Assembly (NCBI GenBank): GCA_023053685.1
Contig: JALIGW010000002.1
Location: 243,649,177 to 243,713,176 of the forward strand
Direction: 5' to 3'
DNA: 64,000 nucleotides
Origin: Diadophis punctatus similis
Lineage: Eukaryota > Chordata > Lepidosauria > Squamata > Dipsadidae
In this document: piece by piece, positions 21,855-31,799 of the stretch
How the letters are laid out: every line of letters begins with the position of its first letter
Position numbering within the stretch: the stretch's first letter is position 1
Translations under genes and position numbers: made by a program
Notes under the pieces: model-generated
Told to the model about the DNA's origin: nothing
The model's database searches: none
Seen by the model: only the letters and a program-made list of their open reading frames with translations

Positions 21855-22082
21855 TGTACTGTAAATCACCTCTGTCACTTAGCTGAGTCACTTGCTGTGA
21901 AATGCAAAATGTGAATTCTGCCTGTTGTATGTAATGTGAAGACAGCAAAGCTCTGGTCTAGATGCCAGAAAATGTATTCGTTTCCTTCTGCAAGCCTCAA
22001 TGTTCTTAAGCACTGAGAAAAATCCTGACTAGAATGGATAGAGATTATGTTTCTAACAGAATGACTTTCTATGCAAGCTGTG

Positions 22083-22710
22083 TATAAAAGCTTAGGGGAT
22101 GGGGTTTCCGGATGCCCCGAAGTGGGGGAAGTTGTCGCCGGTCGCGCGTCCAAGTTCCCCTAAACTTCGGGGGAAGAAGGGAGGGAGGATCCCCCAATCC
22201 GGGCGTGGGGGAGGAAGAAAAGAAAGGCTCCCGGCCTCTCTGGACTCCGCCTGTCCGGGAAAGAGGCGACTAGCCCAGCGCTCTCCGATGGGGAAGCGCC
22301 ATGTCCCGAACTCGAAACTGTAGCTGCTCCCGGAGGAGGAGAGGAAGGAGGGGCTAGAGCGTCTTCCCCCCCACTCCCAGGGAGGAAACGGGGGCCGGAA
22401 AAGGCGGGGAGAAGCCTCCGTAGGGCCTCTCTAGGAATCTCCTGTCGTTCTTCCACCCTCCCTGGGGTTTCCCCACTTGCGGCATTCTGGGGGGCTGTGC
22501 AAATTCTTGGTGTCCGGCAAGGCTGCTCCTCGTCCCCGGTCCGGGCAGGTGGGGCTCCTGCTCTCCCTCGGGCTGCCAGGAGGGCTTCTCCCCGCCAGGA
22601 GGAAGGTCGAGTCCCCCCTCGGTCCTAAGAGGTAGCTGCGGGGCTGGACGGGGAGCCTCTGGGCAAAGGGGGGGGGAAGCCTCGGAGGGAAAGGGGGCTT
22701 TTCTTTTAAG
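22083..22710 (+). promoter_or_regulatory. TATA box and CpG-rich putative promoter/first exon, unit 3
   Basis: TATAAAAG at 22083-22090, then the CpG-rich block with the unit 2-type alteration of the second donor candidate. AT-rich intron without recognisable content follows to 23025. Confidence 0.45.
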
Positions 22711-23025
22711 GGTTTAAGGGGAGATTATTGTGTGAATGAAAGAAATACCCGCTTTATCACTTCATTTTGGAGTGGAAGGTTTTGTTTAGGGGGGAAAAAG
22801 GTTTAAATTGCTTGAATTGAATTCATTTTCTCCCAACGGAGAAAATATTCACTTTCTTTCGGCTGCATCTAAATGGAGAAGAATTGATTTTCTTTGATTC
22901 GATTGTATTATTATAATTGTTTATTTTTGTTTCTACAAAGATGAGTAGAAGCTGAAAAAATCATTATTTGCCTAGTTTTGCTCTGAAGGAGAGAGTGATG
23001 TGGCAGCCCCTCGTTGGTGGGATTT

Positions 23026-23560
23026 ATCCATCAGAATAGGGCGGGAAGGGACCTTGGAGATCTTCTAGTCCAGCCCGCTGCTCAAGCAGGAGACCCTATA
23101 TACCATTTCGGACCGGTGGCTGTCCATTCTTTTCTTAAAAGCCTCCAGTGTTGGAGAAGCCACAACTTCTGCCGACCAGTTGCTACAATGATTAATTGTC
23201 CTCCCTGTTAGGACGTTTCTCCTTAATTCCAGGTTGCTTCTCTCCTTGATTAGCTTCCATCCATCATTTCTTGTCCTGCATTCTGGTGCTTTGGAGAATA
23301 GGCTGACTTCCTCTTCTTTGTGGCAGCCTCTCAAATACTGGAATAGTGCTATCATGTTACCCCCAATCCTTCTTTTCTCTAGAGTAACCATTCTTGTCGA
23401 AGAACAAAATAAGGTTTGGAATGATCTCTTTTTAACAAGCACACAATGGCTTTTAAGTATAAGTTTGTTTCTCGATATTTGCAGGTCTGTGGTTTTATTA
23501 TCTTTTCCCAGGATATACCCAGGTGTTGATGTTGGGCTTATTGCTTTGTAGTTTCCAGGG
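23026..23560 (-). mobile_element. CR1-type LINE 3' fragment in intron of unit 3
   Basis: Equivalent to 13117-13650, with the same deletion junction to the CT-rich tract. Confidence 0.7.
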
Positions 23561-23920
23561 TCTCCTTCCTTTCTTTCTTCCTCCCTCCCTCTTTCTTTCC
23601 TTCTTCCCTCCCTTCCCTTCCCTCCCTCCTTTCTTTTTCTGTCTGTCTGCCTTACTTCCTACCATCTTTGTTTCTTTCTTTATCTTCCTCCCTCCCTCTT
23701 TCTTTCCTTCTTCCCTCCCTTCCCTTCCCTCCCTCCTTTCTTTTTCTGTCTGTCTTCCTTCCTACCATCTTCCTTCCTTCCTTCCTTCCTTCCTTCCTTC
23801 CTTCCTTCCTTCCTTCCTTCCTTCCTTCCTTCCTTCCTTCCTTCCATCTTTCTTTCTTTTTCTTTCTTTCCTTCTTCCCTCCCTCCTTTCTTTTTCTGTC
23901 TATCTTCCTTCCTTCCTACC
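23561..23920. repeat. CT-rich microsatellite tract, unit 3
   Basis: As in unit 2 but with a few more CCTT repeats in the pure run at about 23770-23845. Confidence 0.9.
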
Positions 23921-24610
23921 GTGTTTCCCCGAAAATAAGACATGTCCCGATAATAAGCCCGACAGAGATTTTCGGGACATGCCTTGAAATAAGCCCCCCC
24001 CCCCCCCGAAAATAAGCCTCCCCAAATAATTTCCGGGGGAAGGGGGGGGGAACATGCCGGGAGCCTCTCTTTCTTCAGCGGGCACCCTTTTGGCTGGGAG
24101 AGCGAGAGCAAGTGAGAGACATGTGCGCACAAACCCTGCGGGACCAGCTCAGCTCATCTGGGCTTTGGCTACATCAGTTTGAATCGCGCTCCTGCCTGGG
24201 AAGAACAGGAGATGAACATGGATCCCTTCATCACAGGCAGGAGCACGTTTCAAAATGCTGCCAAAGGCAGCCCAGAGCAGCGGAGCCAATCCTGCAAGGG
24301 GGGGGGGGTGCAAGTAGCCACCTCTCGCTTATTCTCTCTCTCCTAGCCAAAAGAGTGCCCGCTGCAAAAAGACCGGCTCCCGGCCAGGAGAGCGAGAGCA
24401 AGCCCCTTCAGCTCTGTCTCCTCCCACCGCCGCCTCCTTTGCTCGCCTCCCACCGCCCCTTCAGCTCTGCCACCGCCGCCTCCTTTGCTCGCCTCCCACC
24501 GCCCCTTCAGCTCTCCCACCGCCGCCTCCTTTGCACGCCTCCCACCATCCCTTTAGCTCTGCCACTGCCCCTTCGGCTGTGCCTGTCACCGCCTCCCTCC
24601 CTCCCTCCCC
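23921..24610. repeat. CCCCGAAAATAAG repeat, inverted pair and minisatellite, unit 3
   Basis: Same three elements as 14000-14690, with about three minisatellite monomers at 24432-24568. Non-coding. Confidence 0.65.
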
Positions 24611-24957
24611 CGCCCGCTGGCCTCAGAAAGAACAGCTCACGCGCGGGAAGGGGGAGAATCTGGGCACGTGTGCCAGAGGCTCACCATTACGGATATAGGG
24701 GGTCTCCCAGTTATTGTTTGGGCTATTTGGGGAGCCGAAGAAAATAAACATTCCTCTCCCCTTCACTTCTTTTATCTTCATCCTGCAGGTGCCAACAGGG
24801 AAACCTTTGGAGAAAGTTCTGCTTGCAGGATCCAATCTGGGTCAGTCACCGGGACCAGAGGTTTCGTCTTCTGAGCTTTCGGACTCGTGCTGGAGCCCAT
24901 CCTCCTGCCCATCTTCCAACCTTTTGGCCCAAGTTCTGCTTTTAAGAATTTCCTCGG

Positions 24958-27108
24958 ATGGAAAGCCCTGGAAGTGAGAAGCCCCTGGAAACTATGCAGA
25001 GGGGGGAACATTTTGGCCAAAGGTCCCCTCAAAGGAATCAGGGGAGACTCTCGAAATGCTCCAAGTGCGCAAAAACCTTTGCTCACCGGTCCCTTCTTTT
25101 GATCCACCGGAAGCTCCACACGGGGAATGGATCCCACCTGTGTTTTCTTTGTGGGAACTCCTTTCCTGGAATGTGGAGCTTTGCCAAACATCTCCGGAGC
25201 CACCCTGGACTGAAGCCTTACAGATGCGGAGAGTGCGGGGAGCGTTTTGCTAAAGGCTCGGACCTTGGAGCCCATCAACGAATCCACCAAGAAAAGAGAT
25301 CTCTGGAATCCTGGAAGCGCTGGGGAAGATTTCCTGAGAGACGGCGTCTTTCTAGGCCTCAGAACAGCCCGACTGAAGAGAAGCCCTGCAAGTGTGTGCA
25401 ATGTGGGCTGTGCTTTTCTCAAACCTCGCAGCTGCTTAAACATCAGCAAATCCACACCAGAGAGAAACCTTATCAATGTCTGGAGTGTGGGAAATCTTTC
25501 CATTATAAACAATTGTTTAGAAAACATGAGAAAATTCACACAGGGCAAAATCCTTATAAATGCTTCGAGTGTGGAAAATGTTTCACTCGGAGCTCATCTC
25601 TTTCCAAACATAATAAAACACACACAAAGGAGGAAGGCAAAACGTGCCTAGAATGTGGGAAATGTTTTTCCAAGAAATCATCCCTGCTGAGACATCGGAG
25701 AATTCACACTGGGGAAAGACCCCACAAATGCCCAGAATGTGGGAGATGTTTTGGCAGAAAGTCACACCTAATTCAACATCAGAGACGTCACACTGGGGAA
25801 AAACCCTATCAATGCCCAGAATGTGAGAGAAGATTTGTGGATTCTTCTGAACTTCGGAGTCACCAAAGGACACACAGGGGAGAAAAACACACTGAAGAGA
25901 GACCCTATGAGTGCCCAGAATGTCGAAAACGTTTTTTCCAAAGGGAAAACCAAATTCGACATATGAAACTTCACACCAGAGAAAGACCCTATCAATGCCC
26001 AGAATGTTGGAGATGTTTTGCCGACATGTCATGTCTAAATCGACATCAGAGAATTCACACCGGGGAAAGACCCTATCAATGCCCACAATGTGAGAAAAGA
26101 TTTGTGAAGTCTGCTGATCTTCGGAGACACCAAAGGACACACAAGGGAGAAAAACTGTATAAATGTAATGATTGTGATAAATGTTTTTCTTTAAAATTAT
26201 ATCTTTTTCGACATCAGAGTATCCACACAGGGGTGAAGCCCTATATGTGCATCGAGTGTGGAACATTTTTCCGTACAATACAACACCTCAGAAGTCATGT
26301 GAATGTTCACAGAGGGGAGAAAAAGTTCAAATGTTTAGATTGTGGGAAAGCATTTGCAAGTTCATCATCCCTTAGAAGTCACTTCCAAACCCACACGGGT
26401 GAGAAACGCCACAAATGCTCAGTGTGTGAGAAATCTTTTACCCAGAAAAATACACTTTTGAGTCATCAGAGAATCCACTTAGAGAAGCAATATAAATGTC
26501 TGGAGTGTGAGAAATCTTTTCGTTGCAAATATTATCTTAGAAAACATGAGAGAATTCACAAAGGAGAAAAACCTTTCAAGCGAGTGCGTGTGGAGAAAAA
26601 GGAAAAGTGCCCAGAATGTGGGAGATGTTTTGGCAGAAAGTCACAACTAATTGAACATCAGAGAATTCACACTGGGGAAAAACCCTATCAGTGCCCAGAA
26701 TGTGGGAATTGTTTTGCCAGAAAGTCACAACTAATTCAACATCAGAGACTTCACACCGGAGAAAACCCCCATCAGTGCCCAGAATGTGGGAGATGTTTTG
26801 GCTACAAGACACACCTAATTCGACATCAGAAACTTCACACTGGGGACAGACCCTATCAATGCCCAGAATGTGAGAAAACATTTGTGGAGTCTGCTGAACT
26901 TCGGAGACATCAGAAGGGGCACACAGGAGAGAGGCCCTATAAATGTGGGGAGTGTGGGAAAGGTTTTCTCACAGCAACACTGCTTCAGGTTCATCAGAGA
27001 ATCCACACGGGTGAGAAGCCATACCTATGTGTGGAATGTGGGAAAAGTTTTTCCCAAAAACAACACCTTGGAAGGCATGAAATGGTCCATACGCGAGTGA
27101 AGCCATAG
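24958..27108 (+). CDS. C2H2 zinc-finger protein, 23 fingers (copy 3, mosaic)
   Basis: 716 aa, 23 fingers, predicted nuclear DNA-binding protein. The acceptor puts the exon start at 24789, and an in-frame TAA precedes the ATG. From the start to finger 21 it is almost identical to copy 2; one difference is His for Arg just before the helix of finger 5, a CpG-type change. From about 26940 it switches to the copy 4 type: finger 22 reads YKCGECGKGFLTATLLQVH and finger 23 FSQKQHLGRH. This changes predicted contacts (finger 22 position 3 Arg to Leu and position 6 Ala to Val; finger 23 position -1 Arg to Gln). The simplest explanation is crossover or gene conversion. All Cys/His ligands are present, so it is probably functional. 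Confidence 0.9.
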   Translation: MESPGSEKPLETMQRGEHFGQRSPQRNQGRLSKCSKCAKTFAHRSLLLIHRKLHTGNGSHLCFLCGNSFPGMWSFAKHLRSHPGLKPYRCGECGERFAKGSDLGAHQRIHQEKRSLESWKRWGRFPERRRLSRPQNSPTEEKPCKCVQCGLCFSQTSQLLKHQQIHTREKPYQCLECGKSFHYKQLFRKHEKIHTGQNPYKCFECGKCFTRSSSLSKHNKTHTKEEGKTCLECGKCFSKKSSLLRHRRIHTGERPHKCPECGRCFGRKSHLIQHQRRHTGEKPYQCPECERRFVDSSELRSHQRTHRGEKHTEERPYECPECRKRFFQRENQIRHMKLHTRERPYQCPECWRCFADMSCLNRHQRIHTGERPYQCPQCEKRFVKSADLRRHQRTHKGEKLYKCNDCDKCFSLKLYLFRHQSIHTGVKPYMCIECGTFFRTIQHLRSHVNVHRGEKKFKCLDCGKAFASSSSLRSHFQTHTGEKRHKCSVCEKSFTQKNTLLSHQRIHLEKQYKCLECEKSFRCKYYLRKHERIHKGEKPFKRVRVEKKEKCPECGRCFGRKSQLIEHQRIHTGEKPYQCPECGNCFARKSQLIQHQRLHTGENPHQCPECGRCFGYKTHLIRHQKLHTGDRPYQCPECEKTFVESAELRRHQKGHTGERPYKCGECGKGFLTATLLQVHQRIHTGEKPYLCVECGKSFSQKQHLGRHEMVHTRVKP

Positions 27109-27346
27109 AGATGCATAGAGTACGGCAATGTTTTGCTCAAAAGCGAGACGTCAGAAAAATCTGATGTGAGAAAAATGGAAAAAGCCCTAATAGGATCTGA
27201 TGGTAGAACAGTTTTTCACAGTTCAACCCTTAGACGTTCATAAAGGGGGGTGGGGATTGCGCAGAAATGGATAGATTGACGTTAAAGATAAAAGAGAAAG
27301 AAGATACAGAATATTTCCAAACATGGGATTTCTTTTATAACTGGTA
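27109..27346 (+). pseudogene. Relic fingers after the stop, unit 3
   Basis: After the same TAG the frame reads RCIEYGNVLLKSE: the ancestral second Cys codon is TAC here, where the other units have TGA. A shortened second relic finger follows (GRTVFHS, STLRR). This segment resembles the unit 4 flank more than unit 2 in several small changes. Confidence 0.7.
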
Positions 27347-27585
27347 GGAGCCGATGTGGCGCAGTGGTTAAAAGCAGCACTGCAATCTACTTCAGCTGAC
27401 TGCTAGTTCAGCAGTTCAGCAGTTCAAATCTCACCGGCTCAAGGTTGACTCAGCCTTCCATCCTTCTGCGGTCGGTAAAATGAGGACCCAGATTGTTGGG
27501 GGCAATATGCTGAACTCTGTAAACCGCTTAGAGAGGGCTGTAAAGCACTATGAAGCGGTATATAAGTCTAAGTGCTATTGCTATA
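27347..27585 (+). mobile_element. tRNA-derived squamate SINE
   Basis: Starts GGAGCCGATGTGGCGCAGTG, which fits a tRNA-like A box; a B-box-like CAGTTCAAATCTC follows near 27420. The body includes AAGGTTGACTCAGCCTTCC and AAACCGCTTAGAGAGGGCTG and ends in a (CTATTG)-type tail. It is typical of the Sauria/Squam SINEs. Units 1, 2, 4 and 5 have an empty site, so it inserted in unit 3 only. Confidence 0.85.
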
Positions 27586-28685
27586 ATAGAAGTAGAAATC
27601 AGGTGCTGGGAAAAAGGTATTATTGTTATTATAATCATCATCAATATTGTTGTTATATGTTACATTATTATGTAAGGAATTGACCCAGACATTACACTGT
27701 TCACAAAGGACATAAGTATGTTAATTGAAAATGTAGAAATAAATTATACATATTTTAAAAATGTAGAAGAAAAGTCTCTGGTTCCACTGTAAATTCAGGA
27801 AAATCTGTTCAGGCTCCTACAGTAAAGGACCTCCTGGAAATTGTCTTCTCTTTTCATTGCAACTAAATGACAGGGGGGCTCCATGTCTCCCCCCCCCCCC
27901 ATCTCTTCCCCCTCCCCAAAGTCTCCCATTCAGAAGAGAAGAGCTGACATGAGGCATGTTTTTTAATGATACAATAAAGGTAATGTAGCCTTTTAAAAAA
28001 CCATGTTTGAAGTGCCTTATGGAAGGAATACAAAACGTCTTTGTGAGTCTCGGCACAGAACACGGAGAATAAAGGTGAAGGCGAGAGATCACCTGCAGAG
28101 CCATTTACTGTTGCACAATTTTCATACTCGGAGCCAAGAAAGATTTAAAAGGTAAAATGACATTTGTAATTGAACAACAGATCGTCGGAGAGAAATTGAA
28201 ACTAAACTATGTGCAAATAATGGAGATGTCATTTACTTGCTTATCCATCATAATCTCGGTAGTCTTCTTCAAAATTAGTGTTCAAAGACTGCCACATTCT
28301 TCTTATCCTCTTTGTTTTGTCCAACTTTCTCTTCCGTACGACGTCACAGTGAATTTCATGGCTCCCATCATTCTCATCTGAAGATTCTGTCAATCTAGCC
28401 TATATCAATAAAGTAACAATTCTAGAACTCTTCTGGGTTTTCTTTTGTGATTCAGTCTCTCTTGAAGAACTGATATTCGTCTTGACCCCAATATCATTTT
28501 TCTTTCCAAAACAGGCAAGGCAAAGTCTCATTAAATTTAGGTCCTACCCCTGGGGTTTCTTTGCAACCCTCCAAGCGTTTCAAACCGTTTATTCGTGAAC
28601 TCATTTAAATTTTCCAGATTGGGCTAAAGTTCATCTTCGGGGTTTTCTACATTTTGTATCACGATACAAAAAAGATGTTGAGACT
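27586..28685 (+). other. 3' flank of ZNF copy 3 with longer ancestral tail
   Basis: AT-rich 3' flank as in other units, but continuing after about 28380 into about 300 bp shared only with unit 4. This tail has AATAAA at 28407-28412 followed by a T/G-rich stretch, a good polyadenylation-signal candidate. Units 1, 2 and 5 have lost it. No gene is recognised. Confidence 0.45.
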
Positions 28686-29028
28686 ATTAAGGGTGTGGGG
28701 AAGAACAACAAATGTAAGTAGGGGACTGGAGGCTACAGCATAAGAGGAAAAGTTGCAGGAACTGATTATGTCTAGTCGAAGGAAGAGAAGAACTAGGAGT
28801 GACAGAATGGCAGACTTCCAATATTTGAGAACTGTCACAAAGAGGAGGGGGACGACCTACTTTCCAAAGCACCTGGAGGCTGAAGAAGCAGCAATGGCTG
28901 GAAACTGATGGAGGGATGCATCCTAGAACTAAGGACAATTTCCTAAGAGAACTATTGATCACTGCAACAGCTTCCCTCCAAAGGTGGTGAGTGCTCAATC
29001 AATGGAGGCTTTTAAGGAGAGACTAGGC

Positions 29029-29444
29029 CAGTGATGGCGAACCTATGGCACGCGTGCCACAGGTGGCACGCGGAGCCATATCTGCCGGCACGCGAGCTGT
29101 TGCCCTAGCTAAGCTCCAGCGTGCATGTGCTCACTGGCCAACTGATTTTTGGCTCACGTGGAGGCTCTGGGAGGGCATTTTAGGCTTCCGGAGGGCCTCC
29201 TGGGGGGGCATTTTTGCCCTCCCCAGGCTCCAAGGAAGCCTCGAGCCTGGGGAGGGTGAAAAACGGGCCCACCGGAAGTCGGGAAATGGGCCATTTCCGG
29301 CCTCCAGAGGACCGCTGCTGGGGCGGGGGAGGCCATTTTCACCCTCCCCAGGCATTGAATTATGGGTGTGGGCACTCGCATGCCCGTGATAGCGCGTGCA
29401 CACACGCTTTCGGCACCCAAGGGAAAAAAGGTTCGCCATCACTG
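29029..29444. mobile_element. hAT-like non-autonomous transposon A
   Basis: Terminal inverted repeats CAGTGATGGCGAACC and GGTTCGCCATCACTG, flanked by a perfect 8-bp target duplication GACTAGGC (29021-29028 and 29445-29452). An 8-bp duplication with CAG-type ends is the hAT signature. The interior is GC-rich with no transposase. Confidence 0.9.
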
Positions 29445-29478
29445 GACTAGGCAGTCACTTGTCTAGAATGGTATAGGA

Positions 29479-30586
29479 CAGGGTTGGCAACCTTAAAAAA
29501 ACAAAAGAGCCATTTGTACCCGTTTCCCAGAGGAAACAAAACACCCGGAGCCACAAAACCTGGGTGGGCGTGGCCAACTTGACATCACTCCCATAGTCAC
29601 ATGACCCCCCAGCTATAGCTACCTAGGTTTTTGGCTGTTTTCTATGAGAAAAAGCAATCTCTTTTCCCTCTCTCTTTCTCCCTCCCCCCTCTCTTTCTCC
29701 CTCTCATCTCTTTCCCTCTCCCCATCTCTTTCTCTGCCTTCCTCCCCACCCATCTCTCTCTCCCTCTCCCTCCATCTCTCTTTCTCCCTCTCCCCTTCTC
29801 TCTCTGTGTGCTGAGGAACGATTGCCACCCCCAGCGCAAGCTTTCCTTTGGGTGATCTCCTCCCCCTCTCGCGATTCCCTGGCTGGCTGTTGCAGGGCCA
29901 GGAGGGTGCGCATGCGCGGGGAGACCCTCCTTCTGGAAGCCGCAGGAGAACCTTCTAGAAGTGAGAAGGCCGCGGAGGACGGGAGGCTTCTCGCTTAAGG
30001 AGGGTCTTTGGACGCACCTTCTCTGGACTCGGCATGAGAGGAGAAGGAGGGGGAGTTGGGTCCCGGGAGCCTTAGTGCAGGAGCGAAGTACCTGCCTTCG
30101 CGCCACATTTCCGCTTACGCCCTCCCTGCTCGGCCGAAGAACTGTAGGTGTGGGGTGGACACGGAAAGGCGATGGCTGGATCCTTAGGGCAGGAGAGAAG
30201 CCGCGTCCAAAGACCCTCCTTAAGCGAGAAGCCGCCCGTCCTCCCCGGACTCTCGCTTCTAGAAGGAAGGTTCTCCGCGGCTTCCAGAAGGAAGGTCTCC
30301 CCGCGCATGCGCACCCTCCTGGCCCTGCAACAGCCAGCCAGGGAATCGCGAGAGGGGGAGGAGGGGGGTCGCCCGAAGAAAAGCCTGAGGCGGGGGGGGG
30401 GGCGATCGTGCCTCGACCCAGTGCCGGAGAATGGCCCTGGCCGCTTCTCCGTTCCCACCGTCGCCCTTATCTTCTCAGGCCAGGTGAGGGAGGGGAGGGC
30501 GGGCCAGCCAGTGATGGGACAGGGAGCCACAGCAGGGGCCCCAAAGAGCTGCATGCGGCTCCGGAGCTGCAGGTTGCCGACCCCTG
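29479..30586. mobile_element. hAT-like fold-back transposon B
   Basis: Ends CAGGGTTGGCAACC and GGTTGCCGACCCCTG, with a perfect 8-bp target duplication GTATAGGA (29471-29478 and 30587-30594). The interior carries long imperfect inverted arms of about 200 bp (about 29812-30020 against 30203-30418) around a centre near 30110, plus a CT-rich stretch at 29655-29810. No transposase frame. Large internal open frames are by-products of the GC-rich arms. Confidence 0.88.
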
Positions 30587-30665
30587 GTATAGGATCTCTT
30601 GCTTGTGCAGGGGGTTGAGCTAGAAGACCTCCAAGCTCCTTTCCAACTCTGTAATGTTCTGTCAG

Positions 30666-30873
30666 CTTTCTCACCTGCCGCTTGGAAAGTGTTACATACC
30701 CAACATTTACCCCAGTCAGCAAACCACGATGAAAGCAAAGCTTATGGGATAGTGTTTCCTGATGCTTTGAGGTGCACAATTGGGGGAAATTTTCATCGCT
30801 CCATCCACTTGCTGTTTTCACTTCCCAGTTTTCCATTTTAGCTCAAAGAGGAGCCCCTGAGGGGAGACGGAGC
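30666..30873 (+). repeat. Unnamed dispersed repeat, copy 1 left part
   Basis: Includes TCCATCCACTTGCTGTTTTC and AGCTCAAAGAGGAGCCCCTG, which recur at 37080-37260 and, in part and inverted, at 35970-36095. Copy 1 resumes at 32281 beyond two insertions. Family unknown. Confidence 0.5.
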
Positions 30874-30881
30874 TCCTTAGG

Positions 30882-31753
30882 TAAGGTGACCAGACGTCCC
30901 GCTTTTGGCGGGACAGACACACTTTTCAAGCGTGTGTCCCGCATCCCGCATTCTTTCCAAAAAGTCACGCTTTTTTGGAAAGAATGCCGAAACAGCGGGA
31001 CGTCTGGTCACCTTAGAAGGGGAAGCACAAAAGAGAGGTACTACCACCGAAATAAAAACCTGAAGCAAGTCGGGCAAAGCGGAATTTCAGCGAGCCGGCT
31101 GCCTGCTGGGGAGAGGGGGAAGGGGGGCTGCTCCTCTCCTTCCCCCGCCCCATCCCTAGCCCTGCCCTCGGAGGCGCCGCTGTTGTTGGGATGCGGTGGA
31201 GGGGTGAGGGACGAGGAGCCGTCGCCGCTGCCGTCGTCTCAGAAAAAGGGGGTTGAGGTGCCGCTGTGGACTCGGAGCGGCGGTTTGAGCTCACGAGCGG
31301 CCCCTCCGGCGGCGCAAACAGCCCTTCCTCGTCCCCCTCCCTTTCCTTCCCTCCATCGCCTCGCTGCCACCGTTGCCCTGGGGCCGGGCGGGCGACTGGG
31401 AGACCGCGGCGCTTGGATGCCTGGAGCTCGCGACAGAGACCTAGCCCCGAGCCCGCCATGGGCTGCTGCGGGAGCGCCGCCTCGCAGGTAAGCTGCCGGC
31501 TGCCTCCTTTCCCCGCCTCCCGCCTCCCGTTCGTCGCTTGCCAGCCCAAGCCACTGCCGGCTCCCGAAGGGGAGGCGGGAGGCGAGGAAAGGCCTCCCGC
31601 CTCCCCCCCCACCTGGACGCCGACATTTGCGTTGTTTTGCCCTCTGTGCATGCGAAGTGTTCTGCGCATGCACAGAGGGCAAAACTCAAATGGGGGCGCC
31701 CAGGCGGGCCCGCCCCCCCCCGTCCCGCTTTAAAAAAAAATCTGGTCACTTTA
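30882..31753 (+). mobile_element. hAT-like transposon carrying a captured promoter/first exon (copy 1)
   Basis: Ends TAAGGTGACCAG and CTGGTCACTTTA with a perfect 8-bp target duplication TCCTTAGG (30874-30881 and 31754-31761). The left 134 bp is a complete palindromic module with nested hairpins, ending in CTGGTCACCTTA at 31015. The interior from about 31016 to 31610 is CpG-rich and non-repetitive in character. It includes a strong-context start codon, ten codons and a splice donor (see 31458-31494). Near the right end a hairpin of TTTTGCCCTCTGTGCATGCG and its complement lies at about 31634-31686. No transposase, so it must be mobilised in trans. A second copy in the other orientation is at 54946-55694. 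Confidence 0.85.
31458..31487 (+). pseudogene. Captured first coding exon piece inside hAT-like element
   Basis: ATG in a GCCCGCCATGG context is followed by nine codons giving MGCCGSAASQ and then GTAAGC, a near-consensus splice donor, in phase 0. Gly2 plus Cys3/Cys4 is the usual N-myristoylation/palmitoylation arrangement of membrane-anchored proteins. The upstream CpG-rich sequence fits a 5' UTR and promoter. I cannot name the donor gene. The downstream exon is absent, so on its own this is a fragment, but it could act as an alternative first exon for a neighbouring gene. Confidence 0.6.
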
Positions 31754-31799
31754 TCCTTAGGAAAGAATCTGACGGAGCTCCTTAGGAAAGAATCTCCTT

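Larger units (their letters stand above)
28690..30665 (+). mobile_element. CR1-type LINE 3' end interrupted by two hAT-like insertions
   Basis: CR1 C-terminal sequence (RMADFQYLRTVTKRRG) begins near 28790, continues past the point where units 1, 2, 4 and 5 break, and resumes between the insertions (29453-29470) and after them (30595-30665), where the CR1 3' end appears as AGAAGACCTCCAAGCTCCTT. Removing the two insertions restores one continuous fragment. Confidence 0.7.

Noticed and set aside
27347..27585. Functional tRNA gene
   Set aside because: A- and B-box-like motifs are present but the cloverleaf is not maintained, and the body and tail are those of a squamate SINE.
29961..30623. 220-codon plus-strand and 254-codon minus-strand frames in the hAT-like fold-back element
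   Set aside because: They arise from GC-rich inverted arms and have no transposase or other recognisable motif.
31266..31733. Long G+C-rich frames on both strands in the exon-carrying transposon
   Set aside because: They run through the CpG-rich UTR-like sequence and past the splice donor. Only the short ATG-to-donor segment looks like coding sequence.
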